Shown: positions 52,178 through 61,180 of the stretch, piece by piece | Layout: every line of letters begins with the position of its first letter | How positions within the stretch are numbered: the first letter of the stretch is position 1 | Assembly (NCBI RefSeq): GCF_014205175.1 | Contig: NZ_JACHNA010000001.1 | Coordinates: 1,674,001-1,738,000, forward strand | DNA length: 64,000 nucleotides | Source: Micrococcus cohnii | GTDB lineage: Bacteria; Actinomycetota; Actinomycetes; Actinomycetales; Micrococcaceae | Reading direction: 5' to 3' | Translations under genes and position numbers: made by a program | Notes under the pieces: model-generated | The model's database searches: none | Told to the model about the DNA's origin: nothing | What the model saw: the letters and a program-made list of their open reading frames with translations, nothing else

Positions 52178-52538
52178 CCACCGAAGAGCGGACGCTCTCC
52201 ACCGACCCCAGGCCGCAGGCCGCGTCGGTGAACGAGGCGAACCCTTGCTGGAACAGATCGGGCATGATCCAGGTCGGCACGTCGTGGCCGACCACGCGCG
52301 CACGCCCGCGCCCGGTCGGGTCCGGCTGATCCGCACAGACCGCCCGCCACAGGCGCGCGGCAGTCGTCCAGGTCTGCACGGGAATGCGATCCATCCATGC
52401 GGTGTCCTCGTGCATCGGGCCGGGCTCGGTGGCCGCGATGGTCGGGGCCAGGTAGGCGCGGATTTCCTCGTCATGCATGTACACGTCACGCAGGGCGGCG
52501 ATCACGTCGGGGCGGAAGCGGGAATCGGTGGTGCTCAT
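52119..52538 (-). CDS. Hypothetical protein, probably 3'-truncated
   Basis: A 139-residue frame that I do not recognise. The first 110 residues look like real coding (MSTTDSRFRPDVIAALRDVY, HEDTAWMDRIPVQTWTTAARLWRA, then HDVPTWIMPDLFQQGF), and GGAG precedes the ATG. The last 20 or so codons run antisense through the end of the NmrA-like gene and become arginine- and serine-rich (SRRRRS), which suggests that the true 3' end was lost when the two sequences were joined. A loss of function is likely. No motif points to an enzyme. Confidence 0.45.
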   Translation of the reverse strand: MSTTDSRFRPDVIAALRDVYMHDEEIRAYLAPTIAATEPGPMHEDTAWMDRIPVQTWTTAARLWRAVCADQPDPTGRGRARVVGHDVPTWIMPDLFQQGFASFTDAACGLGSVESVRSSVVSRRRRSVCGGGRASRSRR

Positions 52539-52808
52539 GGTGGTTCTCCAATCGGTGAGGGTGCTTTGAGTGTGACCACTGGCCCAGACGGGCTAGCGGC
52601 GGAATCGGTCGTTTATGGCGAGGGGCCCCGCCATGCGCCGTGTGCGCCACCTCCGGCCCTGTCCGCCCGCCACATGACTCGCCACAACCAACCCGCCAGA
52701 ACCGCAGCCGCCCGTACGTTTCTAGCGAGCCCTGGGGCGTGCGGGGGCGCCCACCTGGACACCCAGTTTTCACGCCGACCGAATCCCGCCCGATATGCGA
52801 AGAGTTCC

Positions 52809-52844
52809 CCGCGCGTCAGGTGAAATCTGCGCTGCATCTCGACA
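52809..52844 (-). repeat. Transposon terminal repeat (right end)
   Basis: Read on the minus strand from 52844 the sequence starts TGTCGAGATGCAGCG and stays similar to the two left-end copies for about 36 bp, including AGATTTCA and ACGCGC. It is inverted relative to them and is followed outward by ACGCG, the target duplication. I found only one clear copy at this end. Confidence 0.75.
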
Positions 52845-52951
52845 ACGCGGAACTCGACTGCCACGGAAGCCGGCGGGATGCCGTCGTGCAGGTGGCGGTG
52901 GACCAAGCGCAGCCGGCCGGCGCGGGTCAGGGGTGCGTGAGCGTGAGTCAC
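52845..52951 (-). pseudogene. IS481-family transposase fragment, N-terminal part
   Basis: Beginning at GTG 52951, with GGAAGG upstream, the minus strand reads THAHAPLTRAGRLRLVHRHL and then IPPASVAVEFRV, the standard start of IS481-family transposases. The frame is broken by the end of the 7-kb segment and resumes at 45841. The remaining DNA between the transposon end, this fragment and the YetF-like gene contains only the palindromic element B and no credible gene. Confidence 0.75.
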
Positions 52952-53147
52952 GAGCGGGCTTCCTTCCGCGGAGGCGTGGATGTCGCCCTTCCCTTCCTGC
53001 GGGACGGGGACCGCTCGGCTCATCTCCGCCCGGCCCTCGTGCCAAGAACCTCATGACCCACAACAGCGAGACCGCAGTCCAGGACGCCCAGTACCGCGCG
53101 CTGGCAACCGCTGGCCGCGACCGTCCTCGGCGACGCGCGGTCCGCAA

Positions 53148-53217
53148 GAAATGCCGACGTTTCGCAACATTGCCGACGCGAATCGCTGCGGCCATGTTGC
53201 AAACCGTCGGCCATTTC
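53148..53217. repeat. Dispersed palindromic element, copy B
   Basis: Arms at 53148-53175 and 53189-53217 pair almost throughout, with a one-base bulge and two or three mismatches. The core shows CCGACGTTT, GCAACATTGCCG and a loop ACGCGAATCGCTG that is nearly the same as in copy C. It lies between the IS481 relic and the YetF-like gene. Confidence 0.78.
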
Positions 53218-53449
53218 CCACACGCGAGCAGGCCCGCCCGCCCACACGCTCAGCGCAGCGGCCTGGCACCACCCGGACCAGCACGCCCCACGGGCAGCGA
53301 CGCCGGGGCTCGCCCCGGCCGGAGTAGCGTGGACCCTCGGGCGCTCGTGCTGTCGCCCACGCCCGGGCCCTCGGACGCCCGGGCCCACGGCCACGTCCGC
53401 CCCACGACCACCCGACCCCGCCCACCCCCACAACCAGGAGACTCCGACG

Positions 53450-54022
53450 ATGACCCCGCCGCAGGGCTGGCCCGCCGCGCTGGCTGAGACGCTCGGCATC
53501 GAGCTCTGGCGCATCCCGGTCGTCGTGATCTGCGCGGCGGCGGTGTACCTGACGCTGGTGCTGCTGCTGCGTCTTTTCGGTGCGCGGCTGCTCTCGGGTC
53601 TGTCCACCTTCGACACGGTCGTGGCGATCACGATCGGCGCCGTCGCCGGCCGTGTGATCATCGGTCATCCGCCGACGCTCGCGAGCGGGCTGATCGGCAT
53701 CCTGACGCTCGTGCTGCTCGAGGCGGCATTCGGCGCCCTCGTCTCCACGGTCAGGATGCGCGCGGTCGTCGCCGGATCCCCGCGCGTGCTCGTGGCGCAC
53801 GGCGAGCTACAGCAGCGGCAGATGCGCCGCAGCCACATCAGCTACGCGGACCTGCGCGCCGCCCTGCGCCGGGCCGGGCTCAGCTCCGTGACCCAGGCGG
53901 CGTGCGTGATCCTCGAACCCAGCGGACACCTGTCCATCATCCGCACCGGCGCCGAAATCGATCCGCGCATGCTGCACGGCGTGATCGGCGCCGACCGGGT
54001 GCTGCGCGGGCCGGCCCGCTGA
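53450..54022 (+). CDS. YetF/DUF421-like membrane protein
   Basis: A 190-residue protein with three hydrophobic segments in the first 100 residues (about 22-42, 58-75 and 82-100), then a small soluble domain. RLFGARLLSGLSTFDTVVAITIGAVAGRVI is the family signature in the membrane part, and the C-terminal domain includes SYADLRAALRRAGLSSVTQAACVILEPSGHLSII, as in YetF proteins. The function is not established; roles in envelope or spore membranes are known for Bacillus relatives. CAGGAG lies upstream of the ATG. Confidence 0.85.
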   Translation: MTPPQGWPAALAETLGIELWRIPVVVICAAAVYLTLVLLLRLFGARLLSGLSTFDTVVAITIGAVAGRVIIGHPPTLASGLIGILTLVLLEAAFGALVSTVRMRAVVAGSPRVLVAHGELQQRQMRRSHISYADLRAALRRAGLSSVTQAACVILEPSGHLSIIRTGAEIDPRMLHGVIGADRVLRGPAR

Positions 54023-54081
54023 CGCCGGGTCGCCACGCCATGGCCCCTGGGGCCCCACGGTGGCCTCCGGCGCGCCGGAGC

Positions 54082-57000
54082 TCACTCCGCCCCGAGCAGC
54101 TCCCGCACGTCGGCCGCCGTCAGCGAGTCCGCGAATGCTCCCGCGCCCGAGTCGCCCGATTCGTCCATGAGCGCGCCGAACAGCTCGGCCTTGCGGCGCT
54201 GCATCTGCAGCACCTTCTCCTCGATCGTCCCCTCGGACACCATCCGGTAGACCATGACGGTCCGCTCCTGACCGATGCGGTGCGCCCGGTCGACGGCCTG
54301 CGCCTCCGCGGCGGGGTTCCACCACGGATCCATGAGGAACACGTAGTCGGCCTCCGTCAGGGTCAGGCCGAAGCCGCCGGCCTTCAGGGAGATCAGGAAC
54401 ACCGGGGCGGTCCCGTCGCGGAAGCCCTCGATCACCTCGGAGCGCCGTCGCGTGGACCCGTCGAGGTACGCGTGCTCGACGCCCATCGCCGTCAGCTCCT
54501 CGCCGAGCGCCCCGAGGAACGACGTGAACTGGCTGAACACGATCACGCGGTGGTCCTCGGCGATCACCTCGGTGAGGTCATCGAGGAACCGCTCCATCTT
54601 GGAGCTGGGCACCGGCGCGTACTGGTCATCGACGATCTGCGGGGCCAGCGCGAGCATCCGCAGCAGCGTGAGGGACTTGAAGATCGTGAACCGGTTGCCG
54701 TCCATGTCCTCGAGCAGGCCGAGCACCTTGCGGCGCTCGCGCTGCAGCACCCGGTCGTAGAGTTTGCGGTGGGCCGGCTCAAGCTCCACGTGCAACACCT
54801 GTTCCTGTTTCGGCGGCAGGTCCTTGGCCACCAGCTCCTTCGAGCGGCGCAGCATGAACGGACGCAGCCGGCGGCGCAGCTGCTCCATGCGCTCGGGGTG
54901 CTCCCCGGACTCGATCGGGTTCACGTACTGCTCACGGAACAGGCGGTGTTTGGGGAACAGGCCCGGCACGGCGACGTTGAGCAGCGCCCAGAGATCGGAG
55001 AGCGAGTTCTCCATGGGCGTGCCGGTGATCGCCAGGCGGAACGGGGCGGGCACGTCGCGGGCCACCTGGTGCACCTTCGCCGCGCGGTTCTTGATGAACT
55101 GCGCCTCATCGAGGACGAGCCCGGCCCACTGCCGGCCCTGGTACTCGGCGGCGTCGATGCGCAGCAGCGTGTAGCTGGTGACGACGACGTCGGCGCCGGC
55201 GACCTCCGCCTCGACGCTCGTCCCGCGCTTGCGCGAGGTCGTGTCCACCACCCGCACGTCCAGGCCCGGGGCGAACTTCTTCGCCTCCATCGCCCACACC
55301 GTCACCACCGACGACGGGGCCACCACGAGGAACGGGTCCGCGTCGGGATCCGTCTGACGGGCATGGCACAGCAGGGCGAGGGTCTGCACCGTCTTGCCCA
55401 GGCCCATGTCGTCGGCCAGGATGCCGCCGAGCCCGAGCTCGTGCAGGAACGCGAGCCACCGGTACCCCTCCCGCTGATAGGGACGCAGCTGCGCGGCCAG
55501 CCCGGCCGGCGGCGCCGGGTCCGGCAGCGCCTCGACCGCGGCGAGCCGGCCGACCGCCTCGGTCCAGGCCGGATCCTCGTCGACCTCGTCCGCCAGCTCC
55601 TTGAGCTCCTCCCAGAAGCCGACCTGGTGCTTCGAGACCTGCTGGTGCTCCGGCGTCCACTCCTGCAGGGTCGCGGCCTCGGAGAGCAGCGCGCGCAGCC
55701 GGTCGAACGCCGGGTGGTCCAGACTCAGGTATGAGCCGTCCATCAGGATCAGCGTCGTCTTCCCGTGCACCAGCGCCGTGAACAGCTCGGAGAAGGGCAG
55801 CACGTGCCCGTCGACGGAGACCTGCACGCCGAGGTCGAACCAGTCGTTCTGCGCGGCCTTCGTGCCCACCTCGATGCGCGGCGCGGCGGTCAGCTCGCGA
55901 TAGTCGGGCCGCTCGCCGTGCACGTCCACGCGCACGTGGTCCAGCTGAGACAGGCGCGGCAGCACGTGCTCGGAGAACCGGGCCGCGGCGACCCCGTCGA
56001 GCTCCTGACGGCCCGTCCGGGCCGCCCGCGGCCACACCGCCAGGGCCTCCCGCAGCACGGACTCCTCGTGGGCGAGGTCCCGCAGGGCGTCCTTCTCGTC
56101 GATCTCCACCTCGCGCGGCGGGTCGAAGTACAACCACGACCAGACCAGCTGCAGCACGTGGTCCGGGTGGAACGTGGCCTGCAGACGCAGCGTCGGCGGT
56201 TCGAACTCCGGCAGCACGACCGACTCGTCGGTGCTCGCCACATCGATCCGGGACTTCAGCCGCGGGTAGACCCGTTCGAGGAACTCCGCCCGGTCCTCAG
56301 CGGGCACGCGCACCGGCTCGGTCCCCTCACACAGGTGCTGGACGGCCGCGTCAACCGCGCGGCGCACCGGCACCAGGCGCAGCACGAACCCGCCGTCCTC
56401 GTCCTCGTCGATCCGGTAGAACCCGATCTGCCGCACCGGGTGCAGCCGCGCGACGTCCTGCCCCGCCGGCTCCCCGTCCTCGTCGAGCAGCCGCGGTGAG
56501 AGCGCCAGGGCGCCGTCCGCCGTCTCGGCCACGTCGAGACCGACCTGCACCGGGGCCTCGAGCACGACCTCGGCGAGCGCGCCCTGCGGCACGAGCTCGA
56601 CGCCGGCCTCGACGGCGTCCGCGAGCAGCTGCCAGATGCGCGTGGACTCGTAGGCGTCGAGCATCACGTAGGCGTCGGTGGGGTAGGTGTCCTCGGCCAT
56701 GAGCTGGCGGTAGATCCGGCGTAGCGCGGCCTCATGCTCGGGACGGTGGGCCCCGGTGGCGTACTGGAACTTCCGCCAGGTCAGCCCACCCTTGATCCAG
56801 TCGCCGCGTGATCCTCTGCGTAGCGGGCGCAGCAGGACGAACAGCCCGCGCCCGGCGCGCAGCCGGTCGGGCCCCGCGCCCGCCGGGCTCCAGCCCTGCT
56901 GCGTCGACCGCGCGGACTCGGCGACCATCTCGACGCCGATCGCGAGGGCCGGCTGGGAGTCTCGGCGGGCTCCGGCCGCGTCGATGCCCGCGAGGGGTTC

Positions 57001-57546
57001 CATGACCGCACGCCAGTCCGCCGCCGCCCGGCGCGGGCCGCCCGTCGGACCCGAGGCGGCGCCGACGCCCTCCCCGGCCTCCCCGGCCTCCCCGGCCACA
57101 CCCTCGGGCACACCGAGCAGGCTCGCCGGGGACAGGGTCTGCGCGGCCTCGGCAGAGCCTGTGCGGGCGCGCAGCGACCGCTGGGCCGCGGCGAAGAACA
57201 CGGCCGCCGCGTGCTTGCAGTCCTGCCCCACCGGGCAGGTGCACTCGCCATGGTCGAGCTCATAGGTGGGCCCTTCGGCGGGGTCTTCGCCGAAGGCCTC
57301 GTCGTAGCGGGGCTTCACGACGACCCGCACCTGGTACGGGCGCGGCGCGGAGCCGGCGACCTGGGCGCGCAGCAGGCCGAATGCGTCCTCGTCCTCGGCC
57401 GGCTCGAACCGGACCCGCCCGACGCGCTGCTGCAGGGAGTACTTCAGCCCGTTGCTCGCACTCGTCGCGCCGACGACCGTCGTGACGGCAGAGGTGTCCA
57501 GACGCGGCAGCGGGTCAGTGTTCTCGTCCGAGGCCATAGCCACCAT
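54082..57546 (-). CDS. SWIM-domain SNF2-family helicase
   Basis: A protein of about 1,154 residues. The N-terminal SWIM zinc finger is CTCPVGQDCKHAAA (about residues 103-116). A long bacterial-specific middle region follows. The SNF2 ATPase has LADDMGLGKTVQT (about 714), VVAPSSVV, LDEAQFIKN, ITGTPMENSL, then the C-terminal helicase lobe with VFSQFTSFLG, GGFGLTLTEADYVFLMDPWWNPA and AHRIGQ. It uses ATP to move along duplex DNA or remodel DNA-protein complexes, for example RNA polymerase. ATG 57546 and 57537 are both possible; neither has a clear ribosome-binding site. It is divergent from the SDR gene. Confidence 0.9.
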   Translation of the reverse strand: MVAMASDENTDPLPRLDTSAVTTVVGATSASNGLKYSLQQRVGRVRFEPAEDEDAFGLLRAQVAGSAPRPYQVRVVVKPRYDEAFGEDPAEGPTYELDHGECTCPVGQDCKHAAAVFFAAAQRSLRARTGSAEAAQTLSPASLLGVPEGVAGEAGEAGEGVGAASGPTGGPRRAAADWRAVMEPLAGIDAAGARRDSQPALAIGVEMVAESARSTQQGWSPAGAGPDRLRAGRGLFVLLRPLRRGSRGDWIKGGLTWRKFQYATGAHRPEHEAALRRIYRQLMAEDTYPTDAYVMLDAYESTRIWQLLADAVEAGVELVPQGALAEVVLEAPVQVGLDVAETADGALALSPRLLDEDGEPAGQDVARLHPVRQIGFYRIDEDEDGGFVLRLVPVRRAVDAAVQHLCEGTEPVRVPAEDRAEFLERVYPRLKSRIDVASTDESVVLPEFEPPTLRLQATFHPDHVLQLVWSWLYFDPPREVEIDEKDALRDLAHEESVLREALAVWPRAARTGRQELDGVAAARFSEHVLPRLSQLDHVRVDVHGERPDYRELTAAPRIEVGTKAAQNDWFDLGVQVSVDGHVLPFSELFTALVHGKTTLILMDGSYLSLDHPAFDRLRALLSEAATLQEWTPEHQQVSKHQVGFWEELKELADEVDEDPAWTEAVGRLAAVEALPDPAPPAGLAAQLRPYQREGYRWLAFLHELGLGGILADDMGLGKTVQTLALLCHARQTDPDADPFLVVAPSSVVTVWAMEAKKFAPGLDVRVVDTTSRKRGTSVEAEVAGADVVVTSYTLLRIDAAEYQGRQWAGLVLDEAQFIKNRAAKVHQVARDVPAPFRLAITGTPMENSLSDLWALLNVAVPGLFPKHRLFREQYVNPIESGEHPERMEQLRRRLRPFMLRRSKELVAKDLPPKQEQVLHVELEPAHRKLYDRVLQRERRKVLGLLEDMDGNRFTIFKSLTLLRMLALAPQIVDDQYAPVPSSKMERFLDDLTEVIAEDHRVIVFSQFTSFLGALGEELTAMGVEHAYLDGSTRRRSEVIEGFRDGTAPVFLISLKAGGFGLTLTEADYVFLMDPWWNPAAEAQAVDRAHRIGQERTVMVYRMVSEGTIEEKVLQMQRRKAELFGALMDESGDSGAGAFADSLTAADVRELLGAE

Positions 57547-57635
57547 CGTCTCACGGCAGAGGGGCCCGGCACTCAGTGCGGGGACGGACGGGCGGACCTG
57601 CACGGCCACCCGCCGAGGCGTCTACGGTGAGGCGT

Positions 57636-59219
57636 ATGGACACCACCCTCCCGGTCGAGACACCCACCCCCGTGCATCGTCCGCTGCCCCGCCATCCCCT
57701 GCCCGAGGGCCAGGGCCGCCGCGTGCTCGTCACCGGCGCGAGTGGATACCTCGGCGGCCGCGTCATCCCCGAGCTGCTCGAGGCGGGGTTCACGGTGCGG
57801 GGCACAGCCCGCAATCCACAGCGGCTCGAGTCCCGCCCATGGGCCGGCGACGTGGAGCTCGTCGAGGCCGACCTCGCGGACGAAGGCCAGGTGCTCGCGG
57901 CGATGCACCAGGTGCACACCGTCCTGTATCTGGTGCATTCGATGGGATCGGGCCTCGGCGACGGGTTCGTCGAGAAGGAACAGGAGATCGCTGACATCGT
58001 GGCCCGCAGCGCCGAGTCCGCGGGCGTGCGGCAGATCGTGTACCTGTCCGGCCTGCATCCGCGGCACAAGCGGGTCGAGGACCTCTCCGATCACATGCGC
58101 TCCCGCGAGCTCGTGGCCCGCCGTCTCGACCAGAGCTCCGTGCCGACCTTCACCTATGAGGCCGGCGTCGTCATCGGCTCAGGCTCCACGTCCTTCGAGA
58201 TGATCCGCCACCTGGCCGAACGGCTGCCCGTGATGCCCGGCCCCTCCTGGCTGAAGAACCAGGTCGAACCGGTCGCGGTGCGCGACGTCCTCTACTACCT
58301 GACGCAGGCGTGCGCGTTCGAGACGCCCGTGCAGGACCGCGCGCAGATCGGCTGCGGCCGGCCCCAGACGTTCGCCTCGATGCTCGAGCAGTACGCCGAG
58401 GTCGCGGGCCTGCCGAGACGGCGCGTCATCGCCCTGCCGATCCCCGCCATGACCCTGTCCGGCGTCTGGGTGGGGCTCGTGACGCCCGTGCCCACGAAGG
58501 TCGCTCTGCCGCTGGCGCAGTCCCTCATGGAGGACGCGGTGACCGTCGAGCACTCCGTCGTCCGCCACGTACCGGACCCGCCGGGCGGGTTGACGTCCTA
58601 CCGCGAGGCCGTGCGGCACGCTCTCGCCCTCTATGCCCAGGGCCCGCTCGAGGTGACGTTCGAGAACGACATCATGGGCACCCACGACCCGGCCGACCCG
58701 CTGCCCTCCGACCCCGACTGGTCAGGTCAGCAGGTGTTCACGGACGAGCGCGAGCGGGACTCGGAGCTCTCCGCCGCCGAGGTGTGGCCGGCGATCGAAT
58801 CGATCGGCGGGACGACCGGCTGGTACTCGACGCCGCTGCTGTGGCGCGTGCGCGGGTGGATGGACAAGCTCGTCGGCGGCCCCGGCCTCTCCCGCGGCCG
58901 TCGCGACCCTGAGCACCTGCGCGCCGGCGACGTCGTCGACTGGTGGCGCGTCGAGAGCATCGAGCGCGGCGAGACCCTGACGCTGCGCGCCGAGATGCGC
59001 GCGGGCGGGCGGGCCTGGCTGCGGCTGAGCGTGGCAGACCGCCCCGAGGGCGGCAGCCGCTACCGGCAGAGCGCCGTGTTCATGCCCTCGGGCGCCGTCG
59101 GCAGGGCCTACTGGTCGGCGATCAAGCCGTTCCACGCGCTCGTCTTCCCCCAGATGGCCGACAACCTGCTGGCCGAGGCCGCACAGCGGGCGGCACGGTC
59201 GTCGACCGGCTCCGCCTGA
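57636..59219 (+). CDS. SDR family NAD(P)-binding protein fused to DUF2867
   Basis: A 527-residue protein. Residues about 28-330 are an extended short-chain dehydrogenase-like domain with RVLVTGASGYLGGRVIPEL and YLVHSMGSGLGDGFVEKE. Residues about 385-515 form a DUF2867 domain (AAEVWPAIESIGGTTGWY, WWRVESIERGETLTLRAEM, AVGRAYWSAIKPFHALVF), a START-like fold. The fused architecture is common in actinobacteria and lacks a tested reaction. TACGGT sits 7 nt before the ATG with no ribosome-binding site, indicating leaderless expression. It is followed by idi after 67 bp on the same strand. Confidence 0.86.
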   Translation: MDTTLPVETPTPVHRPLPRHPLPEGQGRRVLVTGASGYLGGRVIPELLEAGFTVRGTARNPQRLESRPWAGDVELVEADLADEGQVLAAMHQVHTVLYLVHSMGSGLGDGFVEKEQEIADIVARSAESAGVRQIVYLSGLHPRHKRVEDLSDHMRSRELVARRLDQSSVPTFTYEAGVVIGSGSTSFEMIRHLAERLPVMPGPSWLKNQVEPVAVRDVLYYLTQACAFETPVQDRAQIGCGRPQTFASMLEQYAEVAGLPRRRVIALPIPAMTLSGVWVGLVTPVPTKVALPLAQSLMEDAVTVEHSVVRHVPDPPGGLTSYREAVRHALALYAQGPLEVTFENDIMGTHDPADPLPSDPDWSGQQVFTDERERDSELSAAEVWPAIESIGGTTGWYSTPLLWRVRGWMDKLVGGPGLSRGRRDPEHLRAGDVVDWWRVESIERGETLTLRAEMRAGGRAWLRLSVADRPEGGSRYRQSAVFMPSGAVGRAYWSAIKPFHALVFPQMADNLLAEAAQRAARSSTGSA

Positions 59220-59286
59220 GCCGATCCGGTCAGGCGAGGCGGCGGCCGTGACACGCGCGGACGGGGCGCCTGGGACAATGGAGCGC

Positions 59287-59922
59287 ATGACCCCTGACCC
59301 GCGTCTCAGCACCCCCTCGCCCACCCCGCCGAGCGAGGCTCCGTCAGCGGCACCACCGGTCGCCGCCGCACCCCACGCCGAGTCCGGGACCGAGCTCGTG
59401 GTGCTGCTCGACGAGGCGGGCAGCCCCGTCGGCGAGACCGCGAAGGCGAGCGTGCACGGGAACGTCGCCGACGGCGGGACGCCCCTGCATCTGGCGTTCT
59501 CGTGCCACGTCTACGACGCCGACGGACGGTTCCTGCTCACCCGCCGCGCACTGGCCAAGAAGGCGTTCCCGGGGGTGTGGACCAACGGTTTCTGCGGCCA
59601 CCCCGGCCCCGGGGAGTCGCCGGCCGAGGCCGTCGAGCGCCGGGCCGTGCAGGAGCTGGGCGTGCGTGTGCGGGACGTCGAGCCGGTGCTGCCGGACTTC
59701 CGGTACCGGGCGGCGGACGCGGCCGGCGTCGAGGAGAACGAGGTGTGCCCGGTCTTCCGCGCCCGCATCGACGGCGACCCCGCTCCGGTGCCGGACGAAG
59801 TCGCCGAGTGGGACTGGGTGCGCGTCGAGGACCTGACGGCGGCGCTCGATGCGGTGCCGGCCGCGTTCAGCCCGTGGCTCGTGCAGCAGCACCGGGCCGG
59901 GGCGTTCGGGCCGCGCGGATGA
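59287..59922 (+). CDS. idi: Isopentenyl-diphosphate delta-isomerase, type 1
   Basis: A 211-residue Nudix-fold enzyme that interconverts IPP and DMAPP, feeding isoprenoid and carotenoid synthesis. The metal-binding and catalytic cysteine motif is [11 protein letters not shown], the Nudix-like [13 protein letters not shown] follows, and EENEVCPVF holds the catalytic glutamate. A proline-rich N-terminal extension of about 35 residues precedes the domain. GACAAT ends 7 nt before ATG 59287, which favours a leaderless start there over ATG 59278, inside that hexamer region. Confidence 0.95.
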   Translation: MTPDPRLSTPSPTPPSEAPSAAPPVAAAPHAESGTELVVLLDEAGSPVGETAKASVHGNVADGGTPLHLAFSCHVYDADGRFLLTRRALAKKAFPGVWTNGFCGHPGPGESPAEAVERRAVQELGVRVRDVEPVLPDFRYRAADAAGVEENEVCPVFRARIDGDPAPVPDEVAEWDWVRVEDLTAALDAVPAAFSPWLVQQHRAGAFGPRG

Positions 59923-59984
59923 GGGGGGGGATGTGCGCCTGAGGGGCCGCGCGGCCACCGCCCCGTCGAACGGACACCCGCGAA

Positions 59985-60057
59985 GAGAAAAACCGCAGGT
60001 TTACAACATCGCCGACGCGCACCGCTGCGGTGATGTTGCGAAACTGCGGCTTTCCTC
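59985..60057. repeat. Dispersed palindromic element, copy C
   Basis: Arms at 59985-60014 and 60028-60057, 30 bases each, pair at most positions. Conserved words are ACAACATCGCCG, the loop ACGCGCACCGCTG and ATGTTGCGAAA. It fills the gap between the convergent idi and trxA genes, where it could serve as a bidirectional terminator. Confidence 0.78.
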
Positions 60058-60072
60058 GACCAGGGACCGGGC

Positions 60073-60471
60073 TCAGGCCTGCGGCTGCTCGCCGTCCTTG
60101 CCCTGCTCCTGCTGCTGGGCCTCCTCGGCCATGCGGCGCACCTCGGCGATGTCCAGCTCCTTCACCTTGCCGAGCAGGTCGTCGAGGGCCGGGCCGGGGA
60201 CGGCGCCGGGCTGCGAGAACACGAGCACTCCGCCGCGGAAGGCCATGAGCGTCGGGATCGAGGTGATGCCGGCCATCCCGGCCAACTGCTGCTGCGCCTC
60301 GGTGTCCACCTTCGCGAATACGACGTCCTCGTGCTTCTCCGAGGCCTTCTCGAAGACGGGGGCGAACTGCTTGCAGGGGCCGCACCACTCGGCCCAGAAG
60401 TCCACCAGCACGGTGTCGTTCTCGGCGACGGTCTCGCCGAAGTTCTCGAGGGTCAGGTCGGTCGTGGCCAC
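60073..60471 (-). CDS. trxA: Thioredoxin
   Basis: A 132-residue cytoplasmic dithiol oxidoreductase. The active site is [14 protein letters not shown] (cysteines at about residues 30 and 33) and the cis-proline is in [10 protein letters not shown]-terminal extension of about 25 residues, rich in Gln, Glu and Lys, follows the fold. The start is GTG 60471, with GAAAGGA upstream. It stands alone, with no trxB nearby. Confidence 0.95.
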   Translation of the reverse strand: MATTDLTLENFGETVAENDTVLVDFWAEWCGPCKQFAPVFEKASEKHEDVVFAKVDTEAQQQLAGMAGITSIPTLMAFRGGVLVFSQPGAVPGPALDDLLGKVKELDIAEVRRMAEEAQQQEQGKDGEQPQA

Positions 60472-60676
60472 GGTGTGGTCCTTTCGTCGGGTGCCGGCAC
60501 CGGGTCTGCTCCGGGCCGCGGGCGGGGCCGTCCGATCGTGTCAGGGACGCTCCGCCCGGGCCAACAGCCGACGCGGCGGCCGTATTCCGCGGCGCCCGTC
60601 GCGCACCCGCGCCCTGCGCGTCTTAGCCTTCGCCCTGTGTCCCGCACCCGCGCTCCGCGCCCCTAGACTCACGCCC

Positions 60677-61159
60677 ATGAGCACCCCCGATTCCTCGACC
60701 GGCGGCGCCCCCTCGACCGGCACCGTCTTCGTCCTCAACGGCCCGAATCTGAACCTGCTGGGCACGCGCGAGCCCGAGGTCTACGGCTCGGCCACCCTCG
60801 AGGACGTGCGCGCTCTCGCCGAGGCCCGCGCCGCCTCACACGGGCTGACGGTGGACGTGCGGCAGTCGAACCACGAGGGCGTGCTGATCGACTGGATCCA
60901 CGAGGCCCGCGAGGCCGCCGTCGGGATCGTCCTGAACCCCGGCGGGTACACCCACACGTCGGTGGCGATCCGCGACGCGCTGGCCGCGGTCGACGTGCCG
61001 GCGGTCGAGGTGCACCTGTCCAACGTGCACGCGCGCGAGCAGTTCCGGCGGCACTCGTACCTCTCCCCCGTGGTCGACGCGGTGATCGCCGGCGCCGGCG
61101 TGCACGGCTACGAGTACGCTCTCGAGCACATCGCGCGCCTGGCCGGACGCCGCGCCTGA
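60677..61159 (+). CDS. aroQ: 3-dehydroquinate dehydratase, type II
   Basis: A 160-residue shikimate-pathway enzyme that dehydrates 3-dehydroquinate. [20 protein letters not shown] has the conserved Asn and Arg and the flexible-lid Tyr; [31 protein letters not shown] and [15 protein letters not shown] (with the catalytic His) complete the active site. TAGACT ends 7 nt before the ATG, and no ribosome-binding site is seen, so the mRNA is probably leaderless. No other aro genes adjoin it. Confidence 0.96.
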   Translation: MSTPDSSTGGAPSTGTVFVLNGPNLNLLGTREPEVYGSATLEDVRALAEARAASHGLTVDVRQSNHEGVLIDWIHEAREAAVGIVLNPGGYTHTSVAIRDALAAVDVPAVEVHLSNVHAREQFRRHSYLSPVVDAVIAGAGVHGYEYALEHIARLAGRRA

Positions 61160-61180
61160 GCCGGACCGGGCGGAACCGGG

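Larger units (their letters stand above)
45842..52844. mobile_element. Putative 7.0-kb transposon with TGTCGAGATGCA inverted ends and 5-bp target duplication
   Basis: Both ends begin TGTCGAGATGCA and read inward; the first 24 bases match at 22 positions (45842-45865 against the complement of 52844-52821). ACGCG flanks both ends. Removing the segment and one ACGCG joins two pieces of an IS481-type gene in frame as EFRVSRPAAATW. The cargo is a truncated FGE-like gene, merA, an IS3 element, a cupin fragment, a MarR regulator, a Bcr/CflA exporter and an NmrA-like protein. TGT...ACA ends with a 5-bp duplication resemble Tn5053/Tn402 and Tn7-type transposons. No cognate transposase is present, so it is non-autonomous or decayed. 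Confidence 0.8.

Noticed and set aside
52739-52761. Second terminal repeat at the right end of the transposon (TGTCCAGGTGGGC on the minus strand)
   Set aside because: Only the first ten bases resemble the repeat and the spacing (83 bp) differs from the left end (93 bp).
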